Assembly (NCBI GenBank): GCA_950295325.1 | Contig: OX485804.1 | Coordinates: forward strand, 68,612,033-68,676,032 | DNA: 64,000 bases | Origin: Polytrichum commune | Lineage: Eukaryota; Streptophyta; Polytrichopsida; Polytrichales; Polytrichaceae | Reading direction: 5' to 3' | In this document: piece after piece, positions 12,520-25,286 of the stretch | Layout of the letters: the number at the start of each line of letters is the position of its first letter | Position numbering within the stretch: position 1 is the stretch's first letter | Notes under the pieces: model-generated | The model's input: the letters and a program-made list of their open reading frames with translations, nothing else | Told to the model about the DNA's origin: nothing | Databases searched by the model: none | Translations under genes and position numbers: made by a program

Positions 12520-15500
12520 TCATGATAATCGTGTCAATCCCAATTCTTTGCAAACCTTATTGCAATTATGGCTTGCAGAGAATAATTTGAATCCCTCTGA
12601 TCCAAGGTTGGTGTGTGTGTCGATGTGCTTATGTGTGAGAAATCGCATCACATCGGAACAATGGATAACAGGATCACTGAGGCGTAAGTACACATCTTGT
12701 GTCTGTGAGTTAGTCCAGATCTCAACACCTTGTGGGTTGATTTGAATCATCAACAGAGTACCGGAAATGTGATGTGTCCAATGTGTGAATGCTTGCAAGA
12801 TGTCGTCAAGTTGGTGCGTCGCGTTTGGAAGGCCCTTTGGGTCTTCCACCACATTGTAGAACTTTGTGTTCTCTCCGGAGCCAATGCTCAGAGTAGTCAC
12901 TTGAAGGACCTCCAACTTTGTTCTAATCTTGTGTTGCTGAGCTATCCTGTGGCCAAAATGCACTTGAAACTGTGAGTATTGCAACTTAATAATCAGCAGA
13001 CACAAGCACATCCAGAGGCGAGCTTGGAGATGCTCCAATCTAATACGTAAATCATTAACGCTACGATTGCAATCACTGATGCAATCACTGATGCAATAAC
13101 TGATAAAAACTTTATGTTGAAATCATAGAAACTGTTTATTAAATATGGGATTAAGGTTTTCAAGAAAGAGAAATGGACACAATCAGGTCAAGGCAGTCAT
13201 AGTCGACTAGGTCCATTTAACTGCTCAGTAGGGTCAAGTGATGCTAACATGGATGGAATCTATATTTTCTAGGCGAAGAGAGTTAAGGTTTATATGGTGA
13301 AAGCTTGTGATTGATTACTCTCATAAGAGTTTTGAAAAATGTCATAACCAAGAACTAGCATTTAGATGAGTTAACTTACGAGTTAACCTATATATCGGTT
13401 TTGTGTTACCCTAAACTTTACCGCTTCGAAATTTGTAGCACTTTCCATATTCATGAGAATTTTGAAAAAAAGAAAAGAAAAGAAAAAGCTTTCTCCTTAG
13501 AAAAAGTTCTTTTCGCAAGAAAAATGATTCCCCACTATTACTCTTCCTAAACAGATGCAAACTCCTTTATTTTATCAGTTACAGATGCCTCAACCTTATA
13601 GGCCCCCCTTGATGCTTATGAATGCAGAGAGGGTCACATGTTTTTATTTTAACAAACTTACTCATTGAATGCTGCGGCCATTCGAGCAGCAACTGAGTGC
13701 ACCTCCATCCGTGCCAAATAATGATCCCCCTTGTGCCAGTCTTTAATGAAACTTGTGAGGCTATGGTCGTTCTCCACTGGGGTTTTGAACCTATACGCAA
13801 CCGCATCCCTACAAGTCCTCAATGAGCCCACTGTCAAGGATATGGAACTTGATCCATTCAACACTCCAAGAGTCAAACTACAGTAGTTTATGTTGGTAGC
13901 CTGAAATTAACTTTTGCTTGCAGAAATAACTAAGCTTGAATCTATACTGAAGCCACAACAATGACTTAATCGTAGCTTGAGTTTCCACTCACTTGGGAGC
14001 TTCTCCTGGAACTGTCACCCTTGCAAAGTAAGGCCACATTGCTGGGTGATCATCTTTAAAGGGTTTCTCGGCAATCTGCACTTGCACTTTCTCCCGCCCT
14101 TTCATGTAAAGCAAATCTTTGTTTTCTTTGATTGTAGTTATCAGGTCCTTCAGTTCTGGATACCATCTGCAATATTGCATTTGACATTGTTCAATCGCAA
14201 GCTTGCAAAAGACAAGGTTGTCATGTGACAGGCCACCCCATCACCAGAATGGGGGAATTATAATAAACTATTATATAATATGAAAGAAATTAGCTGATCA
14301 CATTGCTCACACATTAGTTGTGTGATTGACATCCCAGTCGACCTCCCAGGTTGCGTTTTGGCCGACGAGTCAACCAACCGACTTCTCCAAGAAGGGGAAA
14401 AAGAACTCCAATTCAATTTTACTCTACTTGATCTCAACACATGGTTGCTACAGTCAACCAAACTGACTGGGGGATACATTCCAAAACAAACGACTAATAA
14501 ATTCTAAGAAAAACCAATTTCTTCTCATAACATTGTTGAACTACTATCAGTTGTTCCATTCTAATAATATTAGCAACAGAGTTCACTGAGTTTATCTTGC
14601 TGAATATGCTTATAAGATAGAATGAGCAAGGTGTAATTTTGAATAACATCTGGCCTATTCCCAGTCCCACCCAGTGTACAATACTAGCTGGATAATGTTA
14701 TGGTTCTTTTCCCCGTCCTCTCACAACCTATGTTAAAGTCGACTTTCAAATCTAATCTGACAATTCTGAGAGAATTATAAGATTGCACTCGAATCTTTTC
14801 AGGGGAAATCAATTCATTAAAGTCTATGTCCAGGATCAGCGTCATGCGTCATCATAATGTTCAATTCGCAGATAAAACGTAACCTAGTAATGAAGTGAAA
14901 TATCAAACATACTCTGGAATCTCCAGTGAATTTGCAAACAGTTGAAAAATATATACAAACACAAATCTTACTTGTGTTCGAAATAGGATTGACACTGAAT
15001 CTGGTTAGAATGGCCAGACTTCCCGATTGGTAGTGGTTGCTTATCAATCTTTTCGGGAAGGTACTTGGTGATGGGCGGAAGCAGAGGCTTTGTCAGTGGT
15101 TTGAGCACCACAGCTGTGGTCATGGACTTCAAATCTTTAAATTTCTTGTCCACAATTTCCAACGAGCCTCCAAGTGCTTTTTTGACGTCTTGTTTCCGCA
15201 TGGAATATCGCGGGGGGAAATTGTCGTCTGTGATGTGGATTACCACTCTGTTTGTCGCCTTCCAATCAAGTATAGCCAAGTACTCCTCGAATTTGAAATT
15301 TCCTCCAAAGTAGGCTTGCGTTAGGCTCCTATCACTATTATATGCCCCAGCCCGTGACAAAGCCCTTCTCAAAAGATTGTTAGGCTCAGTGAACCTGTGA
15401 GTGAAGTCGCATGGCTCAACATCAAACTTGACAGATTTGTGATACGTGTAGTCTCTGTATGGAGCAAAGGCTATGCGCAACTTCCATCCCTGCTTCTTAT

Positions 15501-18500
15501 TCTCAGATGCCATTCTGTCCACAATCGTCTGAATGAAGTTGATGTGTTGCTGCAAAACGAAGTGAGTAACATACTTATCACAACCTGTCTCCACAAAATT
15601 GAAATGTGGCTCTGGAATTTGAATACTGGTCTCAGATCAGTGTAGAGACACTAGAGTAATCCGTAAAGTGCCTCAGGAGGGATGAAATTGTGGGTTTGAT
15701 CCTTCTTTGAGAAAACTTTCTATTAAGAGCTCACTAGCTCATCGTGTTTCAGAGCCTATTTTGAAAGTTGGGTGTAAATATCGGGACCTCCTCTTTCCAC
15801 TTTTCAAACTTTGAGAGAATTTTAGGATCTAAAAAAGGGTATGCACATGGGACCTGTTGTTCTAAATCCTAGATAGACTTATGCAAGGCTAGCTTGGCCC
15901 ACCCAGCCTAGTAGGATAAGCTAGAAAGCCGGTGAAATAGCCTGACGCCACCCCTGCTGGATGATAATCTAAGCATTAAGAAAACTTGGGTGACGTTGTA
16001 TTAATTCTCATAATCTCATGGTTTGGGACTAAACCCATGGTTTCATTCACTTTACTCTATGAATAACTCTATTGTACCAAATAACTATGCAATTTGGACA
16101 CACATTTCATTGGCTTTCACATTTCACACATTTGTCTTTCATGGTGCCCTCTACTGTTGTGTTCGGTACTCAAATACAAAATTTCAAGATGAGATCTTCA
16201 AAACTTATCATTGAAAGTATTGCTTAAAAGGTAATGGCAAAATTTAGTTTTAGACATAGATTTCTTGACCTTGAATATTTTTGAAGTTGGATTTTTTTTT
16301 TTTTTTTTCGTATTCCTTGATTTCATTATAAACTTGAGGGCACCGTTATAAAATTTGTAGAAAATCATCAATTCATGGTAATATTATCATGGTTTAGACA
16401 AATTTTAGACAGTTACGTGTTCGATATATCTACTTGCACACTACTTGCAGCGACTTCTAAAACATGTAGACATTTCTTGAGAGAACAAATTGTCAACATA
16501 AATTGCTTGGCTTTGTAGACCAATGTGTTTTTCAAATGTTTATATTTTTTCCTTCACAAAATTCAAAGTTAGTATATGTTTTTGAATCACTTTCACTTAA
16601 ACCTATGCAAGGTAATGGAGTTGTGTACTTGACCGTGCTTGCGCCCCTTGTAGGCACTTCCAACTCCCTACATAATTTTGGTCGTTGGATAGGATCGGGA
16701 ATTCTCTCTTCCCTAAACCCAGTCCCAATTGTGGATCAAAAAGGTTGTCATTCCAAGTCTCAAAATTAAAGTTGAGATGCAATATAGTTTGAATGGGTCA
16801 AAATGAAGATTATCTTCCTCTTTAAATGATCATAGAGGCCCTTGGGAGGCCCTCCTTATTGTGTTGACTTAGTTCTTGGACTTAGAATGGCTATCATATT
16901 TTGAGCACATGGTCCAATCTCATTGTGAAACATGTTGCTCTTTTAAATGTTCTTAACTCCAAGCATGCCATATACCACTAGAGTATACATGTCCAATTCA
17001 AGAAGTGCGACCATATCAGGCCCACATGTAAGTATGACTAAATTAGTAACAACCACCTTTTGGCAACACCCAATTTTCATCTTTTAACCATCATCAAGTG
17101 AATGCAATGGTGCTATTAAGTAAGCCACTATTGAGAGCAACTAATCATATGTGGTATAAAGTACAAAATAGCGTCAGTTTGACCAAATATAGTGGCAGTG
17201 CAAGAGTACTTTAAGAAGAGCATCAACTTTGGCCAATCATAATTAGTAATCTAGAATCTACCCATTTAACAAGGTAGTTTAAGTAGTGTTCCACAAAAGG
17301 TGACAATATCCACAAAAGGCAACAATACCCTCAAAGGAAGACTTTCACCTGGAATAAGGCCAATTTTGTGGTGTACACACCTAACAATCCAACATTAGTG
17401 GACCCTCAAGTGCATAGTAAAAGGCTCTTTCCTTGAATTGACTTTGCTAATTATGTAAGTTGCATATTCAACCCCCCCCCCCCCAAAATAAATTTATATA
17501 TGTATATATATATATCTTATCATGTAAAATCTTCACGGTTTTTGCAAACTCTATGAATGTTTTCATAACATTTTGAGTTACTTAACCACCCTACCAGTAC
17601 ACAAGCTTGAATCCTCTAAAATGCCCCTTTTAGGCTCAGATACCGTAAGGTAGATGTGCCTAAATCCAACATAGCAATAATTTGGACACCTATATTTTGA
17701 GTGGTATGTGGTTAGGTGTGGATTTAAGAATGGACACCAAAAAGACATTTGTTTCGAAGGGATTGGACTAGCTACATGCTCAAAATCATGTTAATCAATC
17801 TTGGTTCATTAGTCAACATGATTGGGGGGAACTTATATGACCATTAAATGAGCACGATAATTAATCTTCACTTTGATAATGAATGAGATATTCATACAAG
17901 CTTCAAAATAATGAGGCAAATGGCTATGGGCGCGATTTGGGTTTGTTAATCATCACGAGTTGATTGTACGTTTTGACCCTATGAAATCTTGTTGATATGT
18001 CATGTCCTCATTGGACAAGATCACATCGAATATGAGTTGTAGCACACAGCTACAATGAGATTATCATCACTACGCCTTATATCGTACACGTGTCGCCCTG
18101 CTACAGGCTGTAACAAGGTGTCTTGGTATATCTACCTCATTGCTCCTGCAACTTGGTAGTACCACAAGGTTGCCTTGTTATAGCTTGTAGTAGGACTCTT
18201 TGCGTACAACATGTAGTACATATCCTATGAGAAGTGGGTGCCGAGAAGAAGCATCCAAATAACACACGTTTACCTTATCTTACTCATGAATCACTGGTTT
18301 TTGTTTTGCAGGTAAGTCCTTGGAAATTTGAATGAACATAAGGTAGAGGGTGCTAAAACCAACACCTTCAAATCTTGCATAGTAGACAAATATGGATTCT
18401 AAGAATTGTTCACCACCTTTACGTCAAGCCTCCCTTATGATTTTGAATCATCCACCCATAAAACTTTGAACCCTTATAACTTTTGCATACAAAACCCAAA

Positions 18501-18981
18501 GAAGGCATACTTTGGTGCGTTGGAATCCCCTCTCATTTGCCAACAATAAAATTTTATATTTCTATGATTCTAGTTATAGTAACTGAAGTCAGCGCTTAAA
18601 GTGACGGTTTTAGCACCCTCTACCACCTTAAGTACATACCTTCATCGTTTGTAAACCCCTGCCGCGTACATTTGCATCCACATGCACCAAAAATGCAACA
18701 TCCAACTGCCGACCTTGAACAATCTTCTCCTTGATTGTTGCCTTGCGCATGATTGATTCCTTTTCTCGCTTCAACTTCTTGGCCTCAGCGTTTCTCCCTT
18801 CAAGCTCAGCCTCAAGGGTTTTGATTCTGTCGCTCTTCTTCTGCACCTCACCTTTGCTATCCCGAAGCTGCTCCTCTAATTTTTTCCTCTTCTCAATCTC
18901 CGAGTCTGCGCTCGCCTTACAAGTAGCCTTGTCCCCCTTTTGAGTTCCAGGAGCCGGATTACTTCCCGACGCCGGAGCCAT
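12520..18981 (-). CDS. vWA/alpha-kinase-like protein, paralog 1 (five exons)
   Basis: Predicted exons on the minus strand are 18981-18640, 15549-14972, 14166-13993, 13808-13662 and 12946-12520. All introns are GT-AG with phases 0,2,2,2, and the sum is 1668 bases (555 residues). The order is a Lys/Glu-rich coiled coil (about 20-90), a vWA-like domain starting LDVAFLVHVD (about 95-250, with AFAPYRDY and NRVVIHITDD), and an alpha-kinase domain (about 310-555). Kinase signatures are VQIAEKPF, RDAVAYRF-type strand, ARMEVHSVAARMAAAFN, LQAFTHWTHH, LSDPVIHC, TNLGSEG and the zinc motif HNCNKVC. Alpha-kinases phosphorylate Ser/Thr using a zinc-stabilised atypical fold. The usual beta-3 Lys appears replaced by Tyr, and DxQG reads NPQG, so activity is doubtful. 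Intron 1 is 3.1 kb and holds repeats. The frame stays open upstream of the ATG to about 19170 without another ATG. Confidence 0.85.
16165..16700 (+). repeat. Diverged dispersed repeat inside intron 1
   Basis: This stretch matches 35255-35740 along most of its length. Shared phrases include TCAAGATGAGATCTTC, CTTGCACAC and CACAAAATTCAAAGTTAGT. It lies in the first intron of paralog 1, so it was probably inserted after the gene formed and helps explain why that intron is 3.1 kb, against about 0.4 kb in paralog 2. Confidence 0.65.
16890..17720. repeat. Second decayed repeat in intron 1, with poly(C) tract
   Basis: TTGAGCACATGGTCCAATCT near 16901 resembles the sequence at 37635. A segment near 17650-17720 resembles the inverse of 37690-37765 (GTACCTAACCACATATCACT and neighbours). 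A run of 13 C sits at 17472-17484, followed by a TATATATA stretch. I read this as the rest of a large decayed element shared with the 35.2-37.9 kb region. Confidence 0.5.
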
Positions 18982-21900
18982 TATGGGAGTAGCTGTGAAG
19001 TTTACTTTGCTAATTTCTTCCTCAAGAGCCTGGACGGATGAATCTGAGGAGAATCTGTCGGTGACAAACTTGGTCCTGTCACAATTTCCTCCAAAACTGT
19101 GTGTTGGAGTGATTTTCCTGTCAAAATTTGTCCCAAACTGCAAGGTAATGGGGAATTTGTGTACTGCCAACGAAAGACTATATAGACAACATAACTTGCA
19201 CTCAGAATCTCAGACTTAGCTGCATCAAAAAATAGTTATTGCTCCATTGCTAAGATTCCAAACCAGAATTGTGATGGTTCCTCAAGTTGGACGTTTTGAA
19301 CTTTGAACCGAGGAACCCAACTTGTAACCCGTTAGTACCTGAATTATCTTTGCATTATCAATTTTATGTCGCCTCAATTTCTTAAAACCCACACTTGTTG
19401 GTAGCACCTGCTTCTGCGACAAAATCATGTACAATGTCAGAAAAACATTCTTACCATCCATGAGTGACCACTACAAGAACTACATACTGACAGCCACATT
19501 CTTACCATCCAAGCAAAAGAAAACTGCCATAGTTGATGAAATAAGCATCGAGAAAAGAGTTAAAATCACATCCAACACAGGCTGGTTTTACTTGTACTAA
19601 GCACATGTCCCATGTCAAATTAGAGACATGTATAATCCACAAGTAGCAATTGAAACAGAATGTGCAATTTCTCGCCAGGAAGGAATTGTTCAACAACTCC
19701 TTTTACCTTTCCTATCATATAGTAGTCTGTAGATAGTCTTTTATCCCACCAATCAGACTCCTGAAGCAGATGTAGAGCACTAATCCAACAGGGAAATCAT
19801 GGGAATGGGGATAGAAATCACTGATAAAGAAAACGAGACATCCATCATCCAATCATTAACAGATCAGTAAGTGCGAGCCGAGTATGGTTTGAGCTGGAAA
19901 AGTTTCGGTCGGGACATCTCAAGAAGCCTTTCGGATGGCTTTGACCTCCAAAATTGTGACATCTAAGTACATATAAGAGTCAGATGAATGTCTAGTGTTG
20001 ACTTTTTAAGAAAACCGGGGAACTGCCACGTCACGTCTGCTGTCGGTTTATTGAGACTCACCACTATGTAGCAGTGTCTGCTAGTTGAGTGTAAAGTACT
20101 TTTTAACTGTCAGCAAATATGTATAGTGTTGTCTGTAATGCAATGCTTTGAAGTTTCCAACAATGTGCGTCAGATTTGTTAACATTACTTCAGTTTGCTT
20201 ATGGCCAATCATTTTGCAGATTCCTCTACCTGTACATACAAGTGGGTACATTGGGTATTGGATTATGATACCAAAGCATTAAGATATTCTTAGATATACT
20301 ACTAGTGTCTAAAAGTTTGTTATCCATACTGAAGAATAAAACGTACACTGGTTTAAACCAATGTTGGACCAGTATATAAGTCAATGAAATCATGGTATCA
20401 ATATTAAACACCAATAACAACATCAAAATTGTAATATAAGTCACATATCAATATTTGGTGGGTATTTCAAGGTGAGAGAATCTTTGCACATGCTTATATG
20501 GAAGGTATGATACTTTTGAGGTAACATGCTTTATCAATGACATGATTATAGTTTTTAAATAACATCCTATGACGATTTGGTTGGGTCTACTGACACCCAA
20601 TCGTCATTTTAATATGGTATGATGACGAGGTTAGATCTATTGACACTTATTCGCCAAGCTAACATCTTATGATGACAAGGCTAGGTCTACTAACATGGAG
20701 TTGCCAAGCTAACATCTTATGATGACGAGGCTAGGTCTACCGACACCTAGTCGCCAAGCTAACAATCTTGAGATGATGAGGCTAGGTCTACCGACACCAA
20801 ATCGCCATTGATAGTGGTGTTTAACACCCCCTCCCCTAGACATAGCGAGTCTTAGTTAGACACCACATTACCGTCTGTCATTAAAAATCTTAGTATGATA
20901 AAAATCCTCCTATCTAAGGTAAAAACTCATAATGAAAGAAAAAAAGAATGGAAGGGACTAGACATTATTGTTTACATGTCATATAGGAATGAAAATTTTT
21001 GCATCCTATTCCCTTAACAAATATGTTTATGCATAGCAGCTAGTAATGACTTAGTAAATGAGTTTGCTAGGTTATGAGAAGACCTATTATGCGTCACATC
21101 TATATATTTTCCTAATAGTTCATCAGTGGAAAAGAACTTCAATAAGATGTGCTTGATTCGGTCTTCTTTGATGAAGCCCACCTTTATCTAAGCAATGCAA
21201 AGGGCATTATCTTTGTAAAGTGTTGGAGATGCCAAAAAATATGGAAATCCACAAAAACATTTGATAAACCCATCAACCAATTGCAACCTAACACATTCTT
21301 GTGAAGCCTCATGCAAAGCTACAATTTTTGAATGGTTTGAAGATGTGGCTACAAAACTCTACTTTTTTGACTTCCAAGACATCGCCGCTCCTTGTCTGAG
21401 AAAACATAACATGTCTAAAAATATTCTAAGTTATTAATTGGGTCAATACCATTCTAAACCATATTGATACTAGCCCAATTTACCTAGGTACAAAGGTTCT
21501 TGCATATTATATAGACATGAACGGTATTGAAAACAATTTACCAACAAATGCCCATACCCTACTCATATCAAATTCCTTATTATGGATACCCAAATGGTAT
21601 CAAAAAAAGACAATGCCAGCCGAAATAAACTTAGTTTAGACCAGACAAGGAGGCAAATGCACCATTAATGAGAGGAGCTTGTCACTACAGCAAAACTGGG
21701 AGATTGAAATATATTTATGTAACGATGTGGATGGTTAGATCCTCTTATGTTAGTGCATTCCAAACGTCTGCCCAAGGTTTCAAGGTGAACCTCTACTTTC
21801 CCTTCATATTTTATAAGTTTTCAATCCTACTTCAGAGGAACAAAAACATTGCTTTGCTGATTCAATTGCTTTTTTTAGACTCAATTTCATCATTCTTGAT

Positions 21901-22440
21901 TTGAGTGTGTTTGATGTTTTAACATATCAAAGTAAAGTAAGCCTTGTGATAGACAATGGCAGACGCATTGTGATTGACATTCTGGGAAATCTACAGTGAA
22001 GACATTAGGTTCAAAGTCGACAAGGATAAAGGCTGTTATGTTATGGAGGCGAGCCATTACAAGAGATTGTTGTAAAGGGTTCAGACGATTCACACAACAA
22101 AATGATAGTGTCAAGGGAAATCATATTCCAGATAGGTATTGGTGCTGGAAAGCCTGCACACTGAGCAGAAAGAAAAATTAACTGTCATAACAAAGCTCTT
22201 ACATATTGACAGGAAGCATAAACTTTAGCACTAAACGTTCAGAAAGAAAAAGAGTGCAACTTACTAACAGAGTATCTCATAGATTCCCAGATTATCATGC
22301 TCAACTATTCTATTCAATACATGAGCCTGCAGAGCATAATAGTTTCCCAACTCAGAAAATTATCCAACTTTTTCAAATAAGAATGGGCTAACTCCTAGGT
22401 GATTTCTATGGAGACTTGGAACATCATGAGGGCTGTGATG
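18982..22440. other. Spacer between the two alpha-kinase paralogs
   Basis: Holds the presumed promoter of paralog 1 (minus strand, from 18982 up) and the 3' flank of paralog 2. I found no convincing TATA box or polyadenylation signal. A 50-bp tandem repeat lies at 20561-20810. Open frames such as 21668-21904 have no recognisable domain. Confidence 0.5.
20561..20810 (+). repeat. 50-bp tandem repeat, about five copies
   Basis: Units begin GATGACGAGG or close variants at 20571, 20621, 20671, 20721 and 20772, a 50-51-base period. Each unit carries CTAGGTCTACCGACAC followed by TCGCC. The first unit is most diverged and the middle ones are most alike, as expected for a decaying minisatellite. Confidence 0.85.
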
Positions 22441-25286
22441 CTAAATTCCAGTCTCAACCACTGGGATAGCAGGGTTAAGTAATTGCAAGTCTTTGCAAAG
22501 ATCTTTACATTTGTGGATTTTATAAAATAACTCGAAACCCTCGGAACCAAGGTTGCAATATGTGTCAGTGCGCATGACGTGTGTGGTAAAGCGCATCACA
22601 TCAGTACAATGAATCACAGGATCACAAAGCTTCAAGACGTCTTCCCCATGCCTATTTAACATGAGCCTCCCACCTTCCGAGTAGGCTCTGACCATCAAAA
22701 GACCTTGGGTTTGGTGATGAGTCCAGTGTGTGAATGCTTGCAAGATATCATCATAACAGTCAGATGTATCAGCGGAGCTTATAGCCTTGTTGGAACAGAG
22801 GACGCCATCACCTTCAAGAGTCTCCATATTGTAGAACATTTCAGTATCTCCCGAGCCAACTGTCAGGGTGGTCACTTGAGTAAAGTCCAATTTCATGAAG
22901 TTATCAAGAGTGGATGAAACACTGTAACCCAGAGCACCAGAAACTCATTGTCAGTTATACTACACAGCATTATAAAAATGAGCCCTTTTCACATACGCCA
23001 GGAAAGCCACTCTAGATGTGATGTTATAGCAGTTTCGGAATGCATAGCGACAAGGGATATTTTCTGACCGCAATCAAAGCAACAGAAAAAGTATGACGAG
23101 AAAAATTGGACACAACATCTCTGAGTTGCTCTAATAGTACTAGTGTGCAAAAGGCAACCTGCCTTTGTGGCAAAACCTAAACCTTAAACCCTGAAGCCTA
23201 AACCTCAAACTTGTCTTAAATGGCAGACTTGCCTGTTGAACTCTTCGGCCATTTGAGCCGCTACCGACAACACCTCCATGCGTGCCAAATAATGATCCCT
23301 CTTGTGCCAATCTTTCTGCAATTCCGGCATGTCTCTGAACTTCTCTGGGGTCTTGAATCTATGGACGATTGTCTTCCTGCAATCTCCATAGTACAATCGT
23401 TGTCAAGAATATTATTGTATTTTGTGTTGATGAAACTTTTGAACTGGTTCATGTTGGTAAATTGGAGATGGACCTAGCTGCTAAAATTGATACCCATTCT
23501 GAGATTATTATAGTGGGTTTAGGACCTAAGCCTTTACTCACCTGAAAGCTTCTCCTTGGTGTAATGTCACCTTTGCATAGTAAGGCCATATAAAACCTCT
23601 CGAAACTTCACAGTAAGGTTTCTCAGCAATCTGCACTTGAACTTTTTCCACCAGGGGTTCACACTCAATTGCCTTGTAATCTTTTACTGTGCTTATAAGG
23701 TTCTGCATTCCTGGATCCCACTTGTATCTGCAACCCAATGGTCAAGAAAAACCCTTGATGTTAAGGTACGTTCTTCATTAAGGCTCAAATCCTTCTTGAT
23801 ATCTCACATGTTCAAGTCGATACAACATACTATCATGATTGTCTCACTGGGGGATTAGGGTTCAAGGTTTAGGAGCTGTTACTTACTTGTGTTTGCAGTA
23901 AGAACAAGACATGTTCACAGGGCGGTTAGTCCAGGACGGTACTGTTATGTCAACCTCTTCTTGTTGAAACGTCATATCTGGCTCAGTCACAGCAATGTTC
24001 ACATACTTGAGCACATCATGCTCGCTGATGTCCTCTTGAAATGACTTGTGCACAATTATCAGCGAGCTTCCAACAGCTTCTTTGACCTCCTTTTCAACAT
24101 CCATCAGGCGCATCGGTCTTTTTGGAGGATAATCGTAATCTGCAATGTGGATTAGTATCCTATTTGTAGCATCCCAACTAAAGCCTGGCACATACTTCTC
24201 AAATTTGAAGTTAAATGCCGGGCCAGCAGCCCCAACTCGTGTCAAGGCCCTCACAAAAAAACTCTCGGCTCCTGTGAAACTGTTCGTAAAGTCACAGGGC
24301 TCAGCATCATACTTGGTAGAATTTCGGTCATGATAAATATAATCTCTGTATGGAGCAAATGCTACACGCAAAGTGCATTGTGGGCATCGCTTCTTCATCT
24401 CAGTCGCCACATTAGCCACTGTATGCTTGATCAACTCTACGTGTGACTGCAATCAAATAAGCAGATGTTACAATCTTTTCCATATTGCAACCAATCCCAC
24501 TTTGGGAGAGTGGAAATCTGTTGTTGCAATCAAAAGGACGCACAGTGCATTGAAGTTTCATAACTTGAGCAAGCAATGTTGGCACTCTGTTTTGTTTATG
24601 ATACATAAGTTTAATTGTATCAAGATAGTCATCACTGAGTTAATTAGGTATTCCCATAAACAGATTTCAAACACAATCTACATTATACTTGCATAAAGTA
24701 CAAAAATACTACAACTGACCAAGGAGTATAACTGAAGAAAGATCTAATCTGCAGATGAATTCTTTATTTTTTTAAACTGACTCAGATAAGCTGCACAAAG
24801 GAGATTTGATAACTTGTGAAAGCTTTGGAGAAATTATGTGCATACCTTCCAGCATGCCTTGCCATATTTACCCTCATTTTTTGAATCAACGTGCACCAAG
24901 AAAGCAAGATCCAAGTCCTGACATGAAGGATTAAACATCTTCTGGATTTCGTCCATGCGTACTTTGCACGCCTTTTCTCGTTTCATCTCTTCAAGCTCGT
25001 CTTCACTCACCTTCAGTTGGGCCTTGAGCAACTCAACTTCTTTCTTCATCTTCTCAAGCTCACCCTTCGTCTTTAGGGTTTCTTTTTCTCTCTTGTCATT
25101 TTCAATTTTGATTTGTTCTTGGTGAGCATGAGCCTCATAAATTCCAAGTGCAGGAAGCTTAATTTCTTTCTTTAACGCATTCACTTGTTCATTTATAGCC
25201 TGCTGGATGTATTCCTTAAGGAGAAGACCGAGTGCTGGATCAGTTTCAAGCGTTTGAGGTTGCATAGGCTGGCTCTTTGGCTCCAT
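22441..25286 (-). CDS. vWA/alpha-kinase-like protein, paralog 2 (five exons)
   Basis: Predicted exons on the minus strand are 25286-24846, 24446-23887, 23727-23542, 23376-23233 and 22921-22441. Intron phases are 0,2,2,2, exactly as in paralog 1, giving 1812 bases (603 residues). The last intron seems to use a GC donor (AACAG/GCAAGT), the only choice that keeps frame. The order is a charged coiled coil (about 50-120), a vWA-like domain (about 128-300, with AFAPYRDY and NRILIHIADYDYPP), and an alpha-kinase domain (about 340-600). Kinase signatures are VQIAEKPY, ARMEVLSVAAQMAEEFN, FYNMETLEG, LQAFTHWTHH, LCDPVIHC, NLGSEGFELF and zinc motif HKCKDLC. The beta-3 Lys position reads IVHRF and the DxQG site reads YSEG, so ATP and metal binding are probably impaired, although the DP aspartate remains. 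No signal peptide or membrane segment is visible, so a cytosolic or nuclear location is inferred. The architecture matches Dictyostelium-type vWA kinases. Confidence 0.87.

Noticed and set aside
18982-19170. Upstream extension of alpha-kinase-like paralog 1 to 19170
   Set aside because: The frame is open but its first codon is TTG. The first ATG is at 18981. An upstream exon is possible but unsupported.
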